A stretch of DNA of 64,000 bases from Alteromonas sp. V450 (GTDB lineage Bacteria > Pseudomonadota > Gammaproteobacteria > Enterobacterales > Alteromonadaceae), in NCBI RefSeq assembly GCF_001885075.1, contig NZ_MODU01000004.1, positions 1,798,001 to 1,862,000 of the forward strand. Reading direction: 5' to 3'. Below the pieces are notes generated by a model. It was not told the origin of the DNA, made no database searches, and saw nothing but the letters and a program-made list of their open reading frames with translations. Made by a program: the position numbers and the translations under genes. Shown in pieces: positions 36,349 to 46,638 of the stretch (its first letter is position 1; the number at the start of each line of letters is the position of its first letter).

Positions 36349-37251
36349 TCATTCAATAACGCCGGCAGCGCGATAAAGCTGAATATGCACGTCCACCAGC
36401 GCAGCAATATCTCTTTGATAGCCTCCACCAATTACCGCAGCAATTGGAACGCCAAGACGCTCGGCTAAAGCAAAAACTCGCTTGTCTCTTTCATATACAC
36501 CGTGGGTAGATATATGCAAGTGCCCTAGGTCGTCGTTCTTATGCACATCAACACCCGCATCATAAATAATAGCGTCGGGCTGAAACTGTCTTAAGGCTAA
36601 TGTCAGCGCCTCTTCAAGCGTAGTTAAATACTCATCATCTTCTGTCCCCTTAGCAAGCCCGATATCAATGTCTGAGTTCTGCTTTCTGTATGGAAAGTTT
36701 TTTTCTCCATGGATTGATAAGGTAAAGATATCGCGATCGCTTTCGGCAAGCTTAGCGGTACCATCCCCCTGATGTACGTCTAAATCGACAATGAGCACAT
36801 TTTCGATAGATGGGGTTTGCTGCATGGTTTTGGCCGCCAAGTACAAGTCATTGAACAAGCAAAAACCCGAGCCAAAATCAGCAAACGCGTGATGATACCC
36901 GCCCGTTAAATTCAATGCTTTTCCATGCTCTAAGGCTAGGTTGGCTGTTAAACAGGTTCCTGCAACGGCAGTACGGGTACGCTCAATCAGCTGCTGCGAC
37001 CAGGGAAAGCCTATGCGGCGCATGGCTTTCTTATCTAATGCGCCAGCACTTAGTGCATCAACATAGTCCGGATCGTAATAGGCAGTGAGAAAAGAAAGAT
37101 CAACCGGTGATGGAGTAACAAAACGCGATGCTTCCACACCACGATTTAACAATTCATCACGAATACCTACATACTTCTCAATGGGAAATCGGTGTCGCTC
37201 GGGAAGATCTAACTGGCTATAAATAGGGTGGAATACGAGTGGTGTTGTCAT
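36349..37251 (-). CDS. Histone-deacetylase-family deacetylase
   Basis: 300 aa class II-type arginase/deacetylase fold. The active-site pair is in LTGGYHHAFADFG and the zinc ligands in IVDLDVHQGDGTA and YDAGVDVHKNDDLGHL. The bacterial members probably act on acetylated polyamines or small amides, or on acetoin-linked proteins; the substrate is unknown. The frame opens at 37353, but the extra 34 codons look non-coding. The ATG at 37251 (MTTPLVFHPIYS) matches family N-termini. Confidence 0.9.
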   Translation of the reverse strand: MTTPLVFHPIYSQLDLPERHRFPIEKYVGIRDELLNRGVEASRFVTPSPVDLSFLTAYYDPDYVDALSAGALDKKAMRRIGFPWSQQLIERTRTAVAGTCLTANLALEHGKALNLTGGYHHAFADFGSGFCLFNDLYLAAKTMQQTPSIENVLIVDLDVHQGDGTAKLAESDRDIFTLSIHGEKNFPYRKQNSDIDIGLAKGTEDDEYLTTLEEALTLALRQFQPDAIIYDAGVDVHKNDDLGHLHISTHGVYERDKRVFALAERLGVPIAAVIGGGYQRDIAALVDVHIQLYRAAGVIE

Positions 37252-37360
37252 TATTGTCAGTACTAGTTTATGGGCGCATGAATCTGTAAAAGAAACAACT
37301 AAAGAGGCGTAACCATAGTTTGTGCACGCCCCTTTTAGTACTAATACTGACAAAGGCCAC

Positions 37361-38983
37361 TTAGCGGGTCAAACTGTTCACCACCTTTTCAACGTTTTCT
37401 GACATACTTTTCATAGAGCGTGACATATCGTCACGTTGTGCAAGTTGATGATACTTTTCAGATGATGTCACCACGTTGCTAATTATTGTTTCCACTTGGT
37501 GGAGCACAGCCTCTTGTTCATCTGCCGCCTCGTTGAGCGCCACAACTACGCTGGCCGTTTCTTGGATATCCCTTACCACGTTATTGAGTGTTTCAAGCGC
37601 TGTTGCAGCTTCAGCCGCGTTGGTATCGGATAACTGCTTGCCGGAAGACATTGCCGCAACTGCGCCTTTCGCTTCTGCCTCAAAGCTGCTTAAGATATCG
37701 TTAATTTCTTTTGTCGACTGTTGTGTTTTAGCCGCAAGAGCCCGAACTTCATCGGCTACTACCGCAAAACCACGTCCATGCTCGCCTGCCCTAGCGGCTT
37801 CAATTGCGGCATTTAAAGCTAACAAGTTTGTTTGGTCAGCTATTTCGTTGATTACATTTACCACCTTTAGAATATTGGTACTGCGGCTTTGCAGTTCTGA
37901 TACGATATTACTTGATTCTGTTACCGTTTTAGCTAGCTGTTTAAAACCTGCGTTGGCGCTTTCAAACGTGGCATAACAACTCGCCACGTTTTTTTCAGAA
38001 TTATTTGTGGCTACGGCAACCTGATCAGTGATAGCCACTAAATTCTGGACAATCTCCTTTAGTTTATCTGTGCTGCTATCAAGTGAGCGTGACGCATCAC
38101 GCTGTCCATCAGCGCCCTCCATAATGGATTGGCTGACGTTGCCGAGGGTGCCAAATGCTTTTTCCATTTCTCGTTCTGCCTGTTGAAGCTGCGCAACCGA
38201 ATCTTTCAATTTTAGTTGCAGCGCACGGGCAGAATCTGCCAGCATACCCAACTCATGTTCACTGGAATAAGTTAAGTCATAGTCGTAATGGCTGTTAGCT
38301 AAGTTGGATATACACGCTGCAACCTGTTTAGTTGGCTTAATGACCTGCGAGCGCAAACGAGCAATAACATACACGACTGAAAGTACAGACAATGCAATGG
38401 CTGCCAGAATAATTATCCAGAGCATAGTCCGCGTATTGCTTTTAAGATCAGCTATTGCACTTGCTGAATCTGCGGCAATTTCCTCTGCTATACCTGTAAG
38501 AAGCTTGGCAGGCTCTCTATCAATACCGCGCACAAAGCTATCGCCGATTTTTGGGTCAAATCCAGAGTTTACAAATGCGTTGTACCCTTCGCGGTATCTT
38601 TCTGCCATAACAGCATGCGCTTTTTGAAATTTCCTAATATCAGCCTTCACGCTTTCACTCACCACATTACTTGATAGCATCAGGTCAAACTGGCGGGTGA
38701 TGTCGGCTTCCCGCTGTTGAAATCGCTCCCAGTATTTTTCTCTGTCTTCTTCTTTGTGACCACGCAGCAGTACATTTTTCCACTCTTGAACCTGGGTTTT
38801 GAATGTACTTAGCGTGGTATTAACATCCCGTTCAGACTGAACAAGGGTGTGCTCTAACTCATCGAACGAATTAAGTAACGAGAAAGACTTTAGAATTGAG
38901 GCACCGTTTAATAGTACAAGAATTAAAAAGCTGGCGAGAACAGGCGTCATCACCAAACGGCTGATGCTTGTGTAATTGAACAC
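37361..38983 (-). CDS. Methyl-accepting chemotaxis protein
   Basis: 540 aa receptor. TM1 ~11-33, a periplasmic helical sensor of about 155 residues, TM2 ~188-210, HAMP ~212-265 ([20 protein letters not shown]), then the cytoplasmic signalling hairpin with its tip in [20 protein letters not shown] and [14 protein letters not shown]. The sensor is a four-helix-bundle type with no recognised ligand motif. Gln/Glu pairs near 290-310 and 500 are possible methylation sites. It stands alone with no chemotaxis genes nearby. Confidence 0.95.
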   Translation of the reverse strand: MFNYTSISRLVMTPVLASFLILVLLNGASILKSFSLLNSFDELEHTLVQSERDVNTTLSTFKTQVQEWKNVLLRGHKEEDREKYWERFQQREADITRQFDLMLSSNVVSESVKADIRKFQKAHAVMAERYREGYNAFVNSGFDPKIGDSFVRGIDREPAKLLTGIAEEIAADSASAIADLKSNTRTMLWIIILAAIALSVLSVVYVIARLRSQVIKPTKQVAACISNLANSHYDYDLTYSSEHELGMLADSARALQLKLKDSVAQLQQAEREMEKAFGTLGNVSQSIMEGADGQRDASRSLDSSTDKLKEIVQNLVAITDQVAVATNNSEKNVASCYATFESANAGFKQLAKTVTESSNIVSELQSRSTNILKVVNVINEIADQTNLLALNAAIEAARAGEHGRGFAVVADEVRALAAKTQQSTKEINDILSSFEAEAKGAVAAMSSGKQLSDTNAAEAATALETLNNVVRDIQETASVVVALNEAADEQEAVLHQVETIISNVVTSSEKYHQLAQRDDMSRSMKSMSENVEKVVNSLTR

Positions 38984-39076
38984 GGCTTAACCTTTAGTAT
39001 AAATTTAAAGAAGGACGTCGCCATTAAATGATATTTTTATGACGGTATGGTTACAAATTTGGTATGAATTTTTATA

Positions 39077-39095
39077 ACTGTATACAGTGTATAAT
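39077..39095 (+). promoter_or_regulatory. Palindrome ACTGTATACAGT beside an orphan -10 box
   Basis: A perfect 12-base palindrome (39077-39088) is followed after one base by TATAAT (39090-39095). This is an operator-like layout, but no -35 and no gene lies just downstream on the plus strand. Too short for a LexA box. Confidence 0.35.
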
Positions 39096-39566
39096 ACGTA
39101 TGAATTTTTCTACGCAACAAGCATCTTAGAGACGAATATGCTTAAAAGCTATACGAATTTCTAATTTTTCCGATTGTGTAGAGCTTAATTGACATTGTAG
39201 TAAATTAGATCGATTTAGCATAGGTAATTAAAGACACACTGAAACTGTATCTACAGCGCTTTTTCCTATTGGAGAATTTTTTTCAGAATTAATATCACGA
39301 CTTCGGTAAAATTGTAATTCTGTTCTAGTTCTTGGCATAACACATTGTTCTTTAATCAAAAAGCAAAAGGAATCAGTAGCGATAAGCCATATATGACGAA
39401 GTATCTTAACGTTGATCTTTTTAGATATGACACAATAGTTTTTGAGAGTTGAATAAGAGCCGTTTTTAAAAAACGTTCTTAAATTTGTTCACACCTTTAC
39501 GTCAAAATAATTTACACACCACATCAACATACCTATTTTCTCATTTACAAACAATAATTTATAAGT

Positions 39567-39582
39567 TGGCACTAAACTTGTT
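39567..39582 (+). promoter_or_regulatory. Sigma-54-type promoter of the PEP-CTERM gene
   Basis: TGGCAC (39567-39572), 5 bases, TTGTT (39578-39582). The -24 element is perfect and the -12 has TTGTT in place of TTGCT, with correct GG-N10-GN spacing. PEP-CTERM genes are known to be RpoN-dependent in Zoogloea through PrsK/PrsR. Transcription would start about 70 bases before the ATG. Confidence 0.55.
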
Positions 39583-39661
39583 AAACAACCGTGATTCAGC
39601 TTAATCAGCATTGCTGGTTATACTTCATCTCCACAACTTTTTACAGGGACCGAAAAATTAA

Positions 39662-40420
39662 ATGAAAAAACTACTAATAGGCTTCTTAATTAGTGTTGCT
39701 GCTTGTTATTGTAACGCTTCTATCATTAAGTTATCTGAAACAGATTTCAATTCTGGTTCTGGATTGATCACGTTTTCTGAGTTCACTTTAGGCACAATAA
39801 ATCCGTTTTACACTCCCAGCGATTACGGTGGTGCAGTCACTGCTCCTAATGTGTCGTTTGATGGCTGGTTTACTGGACAAGGTTTGAGCACAACCCCTGG
39901 TGTTGACTGTCCAGGTGCTGTTGCATCAGCTTGTATCGTAGGTTCACCATCAGGGCCTTTATCTTTGGATACTTCATCTCCTGATACTCGAATTGTCAAT
40001 GATGGAGCAAATCCTACATCTCCAGTCTTGAGTGGAACCCCATCTTTTAATGGTGGAATTGCTGTACTATTCAGTACTGATCAGGTCGGTGTTGGTTTTG
40101 AAGGTGGATTTTTCGATTCAGTTGGCTCGACTGCGATAACAGCCTTCGACCGTTCTGGAAATTTAATAGGTTCTGTATCGAATACCGTAACAGGTATTGA
40201 ATTTTTGGGGCTGGCAGTCTCTGATGGCACGGCAACCATTGCTGGTGTTTTTCTTGACTTAGTAGGGGCAGAACCTGCTGGCTTTGCTATCGACAACATT
40301 CGCTTTGGACAAGCTAAAGACATTGATGTTGTCACTGACGTTCCAGAGCCCACAGTACTAGCGCTTCTTGCAATGGGCTTGATGGGTATGGCAGCACGCC
40401 GCAAGCGAAACCTTGGCTAG
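39662..40420 (+). CDS. PEP-CTERM sorting-domain protein
   Basis: 252 aa secreted protein. Signal peptide ~1-19 (LLIGFLISVAACYCNAS). The C-terminal sorting signal is VPEPTVLALLAMGLMGMAA followed by RRKR: the PEP motif, a hydrophobic helix and a basic tail. The body is Ser/Thr/Gly/Asp-rich with GFAIDNIRFG, a common end of PEP-CTERM ectodomains. It should be processed by exosortase and placed in extracellular polysaccharide or biofilm matrix. No exosortase or eps gene lies in this window. Gene body composition is less Lys/Arg-rich than its neighbours, as usual for the family. Confidence 0.88.
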   Translation: MKKLLIGFLISVAACYCNASIIKLSETDFNSGSGLITFSEFTLGTINPFYTPSDYGGAVTAPNVSFDGWFTGQGLSTTPGVDCPGAVASACIVGSPSGPLSLDTSSPDTRIVNDGANPTSPVLSGTPSFNGGIAVLFSTDQVGVGFEGGFFDSVGSTAITAFDRSGNLIGSVSNTVTGIEFLGLAVSDGTATIAGVFLDLVGAEPAGFAIDNIRFGQAKDIDVVTDVPEPTVLALLAMGLMGMAARRKRNLG

Positions 40421-40438
40421 TAGCTATTTGGTTAAGAT

Positions 40439-40471
40439 ATTAGAAGACGGCTCACCGAGTCATCTTCTAAT
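40439..40471 (+). terminator. Hairpin after the PEP-CTERM gene
   Basis: ATTAGAAGA pairs with TCTTCTAAT around an inner CGG-CTCA-CCG stem, 19 bases past the stop. There is no T-run, so termination is uncertain. Confidence 0.45.
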
Positions 40472-40732
40472 GTACTATTACAACACCAAAGCTAGCTCTT
40501 TGGTACTATAGGGGACTGTAATTGGCGTATTAGAGTATTAAACAATCGATCTACGCCTTAAACAAAGATTTCTCTTCCAAACTCGCCTAGTCAACTATTT
40601 TAAAAAGATTAGTAAAATATCAGATTATTCATCAACAATGCCACCGCCCAAGACCTGAAGACATTAAGAATGTAAACATAGACTTAGATTTGTAAAACTA
40701 CTTGGCCTAGGCTTAGGACGGAGATGTACTCA

Positions 40733-40804
40733 ATGTTCCCAACAGCAAAAATTATTCTTAACGTTGAAGCACTGCGAGAAGCCTTATCAACTAAGCTCTT
40801 GTAA
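40733..40804 (+). CDS. Possible 23-codon ORF
   Basis: ATG with GGAG 10 bases upstream, product MFPTAKIILNVEALREALST plus KLL, followed within 10-40 bases by a hairpin with T-run. The layout (SD, frame, terminator) is suggestive, but the product is tiny and unrecognised. It could be the start of a decayed gene. Confidence 0.2.
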   Translation: MFPTAKIILNVEALREALSTKLL

Positions 40805-40863
40805 GTATTTGGAAGAAAGCTGACCAAAATAGCCAGCTTTTTTAAATACTTCAAATTATCCCA

Positions 40864-42441
40864 CTATTCCCACTCTATCGTAGCAGGCGGCTTTCCAGAA
40901 ATATCGTAAACCACGCGGCTAATGCCGTCGATTTCGTTGATAATGCGATTCGACACTTTACCTAGGAAGTCGTAAGGCAAATGTGCCCAGTGAGCCGTCA
41001 TAAAGTCGATGGTTTCAACTGCACGAAGACTTACAACCCAGTCGTATTTACGCGCATCACCCATTACGCCTACTGAGCGCACTGGAAGGAATACGGTAAA
41101 CGCTTGGCTTACTTTTTGGTATAGGTCAGCTGCATATAACTCTTCAATGAAGATAGCGTCAGCACGACGCAGTAAGTCGCAATATTCTTTCTTAATTTCA
41201 CCAAGTACACGAACACCTAGACCAGGACCAGGGAATGGGTGACGGTAAAGCATGTCGTACGGTAAACCTAGCTCAAGGCCGATTTTGCGTACTTCGTCTT
41301 TAAAGAGTTCACGCAGTGGTTCAACAAGACCTAGCTCCATATCTTCTGGAAGACCACCCACGTTATGGTGCGATTTGATTACGTGCGCTTTACCCGTTGC
41401 AGAACCCGCTGACTCAATAACGTCTGGGTAAATAGTACCTTGCGCTAACCACTTCGCGTTTTCACGCTTACCCGCTTCTTCGTCAAATACACGAACGAAC
41501 TCATTACCAATAGCTTTACGTTTAAGCTCAGGATCTTCAATGCCTTTTAAGCGATCAAGGAAACGCTCTTCAGCGTCTACACGGATAATGTTTAGGCCAA
41601 AGTGGTCACCAAACATTTCCATAACCTGATCAGCTTCATTTAAACGAAGCAGGCCATTGTCCACAAACACACAGGTAAGTTTGTCGCCGATTGCGCGGTG
41701 AAGCAGCATTGCTGTTACTGAAGAATCTACGCCGCCTGAAAGGCCAAGGATGACTTCTTCATCACCCACTTTCTCTTTTATGCGCTCAATGGCATCGTCA
41801 ATAATAGCGCCAGCTGTCCACAGCTTTTCACACTTACAGATGTCCATCACAAAGTGAGTTAATAAACGCATGCCTTGGCGAGTATGCGTCACTTCAGGGT
41901 GGAACTGCACGCCGTAAAATTGCTTTTCTGCGTTATACATTGCAGCGTGTGGGCATGAAGCAGTTTGCGCGATGGTTTCAAAACCTTCAGGAATAGCAGC
42001 CACTTTATCGCCGTGGCTCATCCATACGTCAAGCAGCGCCGCGCCGTTATCACCTATGGCATCTTCAATTTTATCTAGCAGCGGGCTTGGCTTAATCACT
42101 TCTACTTGCGCATAACCAAACTCACGCTTGTCAGAACCCAGTACACCGCCACCTAGCTGTTGTGCCATGGTTTGCATGCCATAGCACACGCCTAGTACTG
42201 GCACGCCAGCTTCAAATACGTACTCGGGCGCGCGTGGCGAGCCTTCTTCGGTTACTGACTCTGGGCCGCCCGACAGAATAATCCCTTGTGGATTAAATTC
42301 GCGAATTTGCTCTTCGGTCACATCCCAAGCCCAAAGCTCACAGTAAACGCCAATTTCGCGAACACGACGTGCTATCAACTGCGTGTATTGCGAGCCAAAA
42401 TCCAAAATAAGTATGCGTTGGTCGTGGATATTTGTGGTCAT
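40864..42441 (-). CDS. guaA: GMP synthase (glutamine-hydrolysing)
   Basis: 525 aa. The N-terminal class I glutamine amidotransferase has the Cys nucleophile in [11 protein letters not shown] and the His in [10 protein letters not shown]. The ATP-pyrophosphatase domain has the P-loop [14 protein letters not shown]. The C-terminal dimerisation domain ends in [10 protein letters not shown], the invariant tail. It converts XMP to GMP. 70 bases downstream of guaB, the classic guaBA operon. Confidence 0.98.
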   Translation of the reverse strand: MTTNIHDQRILILDFGSQYTQLIARRVREIGVYCELWAWDVTEEQIREFNPQGIILSGGPESVTEEGSPRAPEYVFEAGVPVLGVCYGMQTMAQQLGGGVLGSDKREFGYAQVEVIKPSPLLDKIEDAIGDNGAALLDVWMSHGDKVAAIPEGFETIAQTASCPHAAMYNAEKQFYGVQFHPEVTHTRQGMRLLTHFVMDICKCEKLWTAGAIIDDAIERIKEKVGDEEVILGLSGGVDSSVTAMLLHRAIGDKLTCVFVDNGLLRLNEADQVMEMFGDHFGLNIIRVDAEERFLDRLKGIEDPELKRKAIGNEFVRVFDEEAGKRENAKWLAQGTIYPDVIESAGSATGKAHVIKSHHNVGGLPEDMELGLVEPLRELFKDEVRKIGLELGLPYDMLYRHPFPGPGLGVRVLGEIKKEYCDLLRRADAIFIEELYAADLYQKVSQAFTVFLPVRSVGVMGDARKYDWVVSLRAVETIDFMTAHWAHLPYDFLGKVSNRIINEIDGISRVVYDISGKPPATIEWE

Positions 42442-42511
42442 GTTTTATTTTTACCCGTTAAATAAAAGAACAAAGGCTGGTGTAGTACCAGCCTCGCAGT
42501 CGTCGGTCGCC

Positions 42512-43981
42512 TTAACCTAAACGGTAGTTTGGCGCTTCTTTGGTAATGCTTACATCGTGAACGTGACTCTCACCCATGCCGGCTGAGGTTACGCGCACAA
42601 ATTGTGCCTTGGTATTGAGCTCTTCAATGGTAGCACAGCCAGTTAAGCCCATGGCTGAGCGCAAGCCGCCCATTTGCTGGTGGATAATATTAGCAATTGG
42701 CCCTTTGTACGCCACGCGACCTTCAATACCTTCTGGTACGAGTTTTTCTGCGCTATCAGAGTCTTGGAAATAGCGGTCTGACGAACCATGGCTTTGATCC
42801 ATCGCGCCTAGCGAGCCCATGCCGCGATATGACTTGTAATAACGACCTTGGAAAAGTTCAACTTCCCCTGGCGCTTCTTCGGTACCCGCTAGCATGCTGC
42901 CAACCATGACGCAGCTTGCGCCAGCAGCCAATGCCTTGGCGATGTCACCAGAGAAACGAATACCGCCGTCAGCAATAACAGGTATGTCTGTATCTTTTAA
43001 TGCTTCTACGGCATCTGATACCGCAGTAATTTGCGGTACACCGCAACCGGTTACGATACGGGTAGTACAAATTGAACCAGGACCAATACCCACTTTAACA
43101 GCATCTACGCCGGCATCGGCAAGTGCTTTCGCGCCGTCGCCCGTGGCTACGTTGCCCGCAATAATTTGAACATCAGGATAGTCAGCACGTACTTTTTTCA
43201 CGCGGTCGATAACGCCTTGTGAGTGACCGTGAGAGGTATCGATAAGTAAAACGTCAACGCCCGCATCTACAAGTAATGCGATACGTTCGTCAGTACCAGG
43301 ACCAACGCTTACCGCAGCGCCAACGCGAAGGCGGCCAAGCGAATCTTTACATGCGTTTGGTTTGTTTTCTGCTTTTTGGAAGTCTTTAACGGTGATAAGG
43401 CCTGTAAGCTTGAACGCATCGTCAACAACAAGAATTTTCTCAATGCGGTGTTCGTGCATAAGGTCTAACACCACATCAGAGCTTGCACCTTCTTTTACGG
43501 TAACCAGATCATCCTTACCGGTCATCACGTTGCTAATAGGCAGGTTTAAGCGCTTTTCAAAGCGCAGATCGCGGCCTGTCACAATACCAATTAGGTTATT
43601 ATCTTTGTCAGTCACCGGGAAACCTGAGTAACCTAAACGCTTAGAAAGCGCGATAACTTCACCAATGGTCGCATTCTCTTCAACCGTTACCGGGTCGGAT
43701 ACCACACCACTTTCGTATTTTTTAACTTCACGTACGTGTTTAGCTTGCTCCTCGGGCTTCATGTTTTTATGAATGAAACCAATACCACCCTCTTGCGCTA
43801 GCGCGATAGCTAGACGGGCTTCAGAAACCGTGTCCATAGCAGCAGACACCATTGGAATATTTAGCGTTACGCCGCGTGTAAGACGCGTTTGTAAGTTTGC
43901 AGTATGAGGAAGGACGGTCGAGTGGCCGGGAACCAGCAACACATCGTCGAACGTCAGGGCTTCTTGGATGATACGTAGCAT
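42512..43981 (-). CDS. guaB: Inosine-5'-monophosphate dehydrogenase
   Basis: 489 aa. The (beta/alpha)8 barrel starts at [19 protein letters not shown], two CBS domains sit at ~92-205, and the catalytic Cys is in [13 protein letters not shown] (~305). The flap region has [10 protein letters not shown]. It oxidises IMP to XMP with NAD, the rate-limiting step to GMP. The frame stays open another 115 codons to 44326, but that stretch is the promoter and antisense xseA. The ATG at 43981 gives the exact family length and has AGGTG upstream. Confidence 0.98.
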   Translation of the reverse strand: MLRIIQEALTFDDVLLVPGHSTVLPHTANLQTRLTRGVTLNIPMVSAAMDTVSEARLAIALAQEGGIGFIHKNMKPEEQAKHVREVKKYESGVVSDPVTVEENATIGEVIALSKRLGYSGFPVTDKDNNLIGIVTGRDLRFEKRLNLPISNVMTGKDDLVTVKEGASSDVVLDLMHEHRIEKILVVDDAFKLTGLITVKDFQKAENKPNACKDSLGRLRVGAAVSVGPGTDERIALLVDAGVDVLLIDTSHGHSQGVIDRVKKVRADYPDVQIIAGNVATGDGAKALADAGVDAVKVGIGPGSICTTRIVTGCGVPQITAVSDAVEALKDTDIPVIADGGIRFSGDIAKALAAGASCVMVGSMLAGTEEAPGEVELFQGRYYKSYRGMGSLGAMDQSHGSSDRYFQDSDSAEKLVPEGIEGRVAYKGPIANIIHQQMGGLRSAMGLTGCATIEELNTKAQFVRVTSAGMGESHVHDVSITKEAPNYRLG

Positions 43982-44020
43982 GCAACAACACCTATTCAGT
44001 TGAGGGTTAATTGCGGCGCA

Positions 44021-44049
44021 ATTGTAGTGTTTTTTAGTTTTCAGGTAAA
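44021..44049 (-). promoter_or_regulatory. Promoter of guaBA
   Basis: On the minus strand TTTACC (44044-44049), 17-base spacer, TACAAT (44021-44026), then a GC-rich discriminator TGCGCCGC. About 40 bases before guaB, overlapping the divergent xseA control region. The GC-rich discriminator fits stringent control of GMP synthesis. Confidence 0.72.
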
Positions 44050-44081
44050 CTCTAAATGTATTAAACCCAGTGATTTTTTTT

Positions 44082-45434
44082 ATGTTTACAAATTCGCCAT
44101 CTACGTCTCGACAAATTTTAACAGTTACCAAGCTAAATCGCTTAGCCAGAACCGTATTGGAAGGCGAGATTGGCCTTATTTGGCTATCGGCTGAAATATC
44201 CAACTTTGTGGCAGCCGCATCAGGGCATTGGTATTTCACACTGAAAGACAACAAAGCCCAAGTCCGCGCGGCCATGTTCAAGGGGTCAAACCGCAATGTT
44301 CGCATTCGCCCTAAAGAAGGCGACAAAATTTTAGTGCGAGCGTCGGTTGGCCTTTACGAAGCACGCGGCGACTATCAACTGGTTGTCGAACACATGGAAA
44401 GCGATGGCGAAGGTGCGCTTAAGCAAGCGTTCGAAGCGCTGAAGTTCAAACTTAATAATGAGGGCTTGTTCGACGCCGCAAACAAACGCCCGTTACCTGA
44501 GCGCATTAACCGCATTGGCGTAATAACCTCATCAAGCGGTGCAGCACTTCACGACGTATTGAGCGTACTAAAGCGCAGGAGTCCACAAACTGAAATCATC
44601 GTGTATCCATCAATGGTTCAGGGTGATACCGCACCTTTACAGCTTATTAATGCATTAAGAACGGCTAACATGCGCGCCGAAGTCGACGTTCTATTAATCA
44701 CAAGAGGCGGTGGTTCACTAGAAGATTTATGGTGTTTTAACGATGAAGGGTTGGCGAGAGAAGTCGCTGCAAGTGCGCTGCCTATAGTAAGCGCTGTAGG
44801 CCATGAAGTCGATTTTACAATAAGCGATTTCGTCGCTGATGTTCGCGCCCCTACCCCATCTGCAGCTGCAGAAATCTTAAGTCAGGATTCGACAGCGCTT
44901 TATCAAACCTTGGGGCAGCAAAAACAGCGCTTAGCACGGGCAATACATCAGTATATTCAAACCAGCAAGCAGCAGCTCACTTTAAAGAAACAACGTTTAA
45001 ATGCATTACATCCACAAAGCCGTATTCAGTCGCAATGGCAAACCTTAGACAGACTGCAGCTTCGTTTAACGCATAAAATTCAAAGTGATTTAGCAAAAGC
45101 AGAAAAGCAACTGCATACACTCGAATACAGATTAAATCAAAAGTCGCCATCTGCAAACGTGACTCGGGCGAAAGACAGGCTGAACTATGCTAGCACCAAG
45201 CTTTTATCCAGTGTAAATACACTGATAAGAAGTAAAAAAAATGAACTTGGTAACAAGGTTAGCCTCTTACAATCGGTAAGCCCGCTTTCTACGTTAGCTC
45301 GAGGTTACAGCATCACATTTACCAACGATAAAGCCATTAATAGTGTTGATAAACTGAACGTGGGTGATGAGATAAAATCTCGAGTGACTGACGGTGAGAT
45401 TACCAGTACTGTGACATCCATTCAGCGCCAATAG
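44082..45434 (+). CDS. xseA: Exodeoxyribonuclease VII large subunit
   Basis: 450 aa. The N-terminal OB-fold (~15-110: [40 protein letters not shown]) binds single-stranded DNA. The catalytic domain (~120-320) has [36 protein letters not shown] and [22 protein letters not shown] long coiled-coil C-terminus follows. With XseB it degrades ssDNA from both ends. Divergent from guaB. The ATG at 44082 is preferred over a GTG at 44070, though neither has a clear Shine-Dalgarno sequence. Confidence 0.95.
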   Translation: MFTNSPSTSRQILTVTKLNRLARTVLEGEIGLIWLSAEISNFVAAASGHWYFTLKDNKAQVRAAMFKGSNRNVRIRPKEGDKILVRASVGLYEARGDYQLVVEHMESDGEGALKQAFEALKFKLNNEGLFDAANKRPLPERINRIGVITSSSGAALHDVLSVLKRRSPQTEIIVYPSMVQGDTAPLQLINALRTANMRAEVDVLLITRGGGSLEDLWCFNDEGLAREVAASALPIVSAVGHEVDFTISDFVADVRAPTPSAAAEILSQDSTALYQTLGQQKQRLARAIHQYIQTSKQQLTLKKQRLNALHPQSRIQSQWQTLDRLQLRLTHKIQSDLAKAEKQLHTLEYRLNQKSPSANVTRAKDRLNYASTKLLSSVNTLIRSKKNELGNKVSLLQSVSPLSTLARGYSITFTNDKAINSVDKLNVGDEIKSRVTDGEITSTVTSIQRQ

Positions 45435-45478
45435 GTAGCCATCTGCATTATGCCCGTTAAATCACAGAGTACATCTAT

Positions 45479-45529
45479 TTACCATGTTAAGGGTATTTGC
45501 CATGTTAAGGGTATTTACCATGTTAAGGG
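45479..45529 (+). repeat. 18-bp tandem repeat, about 2.8 copies
   Basis: The unit TTACCATGTTAAGGGTAT is repeated at 45479, 45497 (one change, TTGCC) and 45515 (third copy ends in GGGG). The unit length is a multiple of three, so the frame is kept, and it encodes YHVKGI / CHVKGI / YHVKGW if translated. Each unit also contains ATG TTA AGG in another frame. Confidence 0.85.
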
Positions 45530-45566
45530 GTGGGCTCGCGCATTTACTGATAGCGTTTTTGACAAG

Positions 45567-46628
45567 ATGTCAAAGCCAATCTCTTGTCTGTTCTTTTATG
45601 CGTTAGTGAGTTTTGCTAATCAGGTTGAGGCGTCTGCTGTTCATCAAGGTGTATCCGTTTTCTCAACCTACCCTAGCGAGCGTTTGCTGAATTCATGTAG
45701 TGCACAACAAGCCCTCCCTCAACAAGAGCAAGCACTAAAAAACACTGCAGAAATATGCATGGAAGATGCTATTTCTCCCGACAGTTTCATCAAAGAATTG
45801 AGCAACTCTGGTCAGTTTTATGACCTTATACCTAACGGTGAGGGAACTGATTATGAGCTACTAATTGCTAACGTCGGTGTGTCGCCAAATAAGTATCAGC
45901 GACATGCAAAGCAGTTCGCAGAGTTTACGCTGCAATGGCGTGGCATTGAAATTGACTCGTCAACGTTTGATATCGACGCACTAATTAACGATAGCGAACA
46001 AAGAGGAAATCAAAACACTAAAAATGAAGCATTTCTGTTGGTTTCTCGTTGGCTTGAGCATGTAAACCAAGCAAGAATATTTACTAGCCAGTTTTTGTTT
46101 GACGCGCTTGAAGCAAGTAATTATGACCTAGGGCTACAGGTTCCTGAAACCATTGGTGATTTCACCAAATTGGACACACAACTTTTTGCCGACCCATTTA
46201 GCGGCGTAATCACGCGCTACACACATTCAGAATTTGAAGACGCACTTATTGATGTAATTGTTTATCCTTTTATAGCGCCACTTTCCTTGAAAGAAGCCGA
46301 ACTACTGCCGAATCAGTTAAAGAGCGATTTACAAAAGGCATCTGCTAATGCAGCGTTACAAAACTTAACCTTGTCGCAAGTTAGCCCCGCCTCACCGTAC
46401 ACTGTTAACAACAAGATTTCCGGATGGCGGTTGGGACTTAGCGCAGCGTCAGAAACTTCGCCAACCATTTTCGCGACAACTTATGTATTTAAACAACAAG
46501 ATAAAATTGTAAAAATATCGACAACTTTTCCTCCTGATTTTTCAGACACCATCGTCAATGAACTTATCGTTAACGTTGAAGTGCCGCAGGAGTCTGCAAT
46601 GATGAAAAAAATCCGTGAGTTACTCTAG
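45567..46628 (+). CDS. Secreted protein of unknown function
   Basis: 353 aa from the ATG at 45567, which starts a good signal peptide (SKPISCLFFYALVSFANQVEA, cleavage near EAS). The frame is open from 45450 but would then place the signal peptide 40 residues inside and translate the 18-bp repeat. The body is mixed alpha/beta with no motif I recognise. Two Cys (CSAQQ, AEICMED) could form a disulfide. Helical middle (ARIFTSQFLFDALEAS) and beta-rich C-terminus (WRLGLSAASETSPTIFAT). Downstream of xseA, same strand. Probably periplasmic. Confidence 0.65.
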   Translation: MSKPISCLFFYALVSFANQVEASAVHQGVSVFSTYPSERLLNSCSAQQALPQQEQALKNTAEICMEDAISPDSFIKELSNSGQFYDLIPNGEGTDYELLIANVGVSPNKYQRHAKQFAEFTLQWRGIEIDSSTFDIDALINDSEQRGNQNTKNEAFLLVSRWLEHVNQARIFTSQFLFDALEASNYDLGLQVPETIGDFTKLDTQLFADPFSGVITRYTHSEFEDALIDVIVYPFIAPLSLKEAELLPNQLKSDLQKASANAALQNLTLSQVSPASPYTVNNKISGWRLGLSAASETSPTIFATTYVFKQQDKIVKISTTFPPDFSDTIVNELIVNVEVPQESAMMKKIRELL

Positions 46629-46638
46629 GCCGTCAGCA

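Larger units (their letters stand above)
38984..39661. other. Long A/T-rich intergenic region, MCP / PEP-CTERM gene
   Basis: 678 bases, more A/T-rich than its surroundings. It carries a palindrome next to a TATAAT box (39077-39095) and a sigma-54-like promoter (39567-39582). TATGAATTTTT occurs twice, 37 bases apart (39063 and 39100). A 19-codon frame at 39391 (MTKYLNVDLFRYDTIVFES) is too short to call. No gene is supported. Confidence 0.5.
40421..40863. other. Intergenic region PEP-CTERM gene / guaA
   Basis: 443 bases. It holds the hairpin above and, near 40813-40845, an imperfect AAAGCTG / CAGCTTT hairpin with a plus-strand T-run. Two short protein-like plus frames occur: one ends at a TAA near 40696 (RPEDIKNVNIDLDL), the other is 40733-40804. 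They may be relics of a lost gene. No functional gene is supported. Confidence 0.4.

Noticed and set aside
38984-39060. Sigma-28 flagellar promoter for the chemoreceptor
   Set aside because: A TAAA element is present on the minus strand, but the GCCGATAA element is not matched.
39077-39088. LexA (SOS) box
   Set aside because: CTGT and ACAG are only 2 bases apart; the SOS box needs 8.
43982-44326. 115-codon N-terminal extension of guaB
   Set aside because: Covers the divergent promoter and antisense xseA; the IMPDH family starts at the ATG at 43981.
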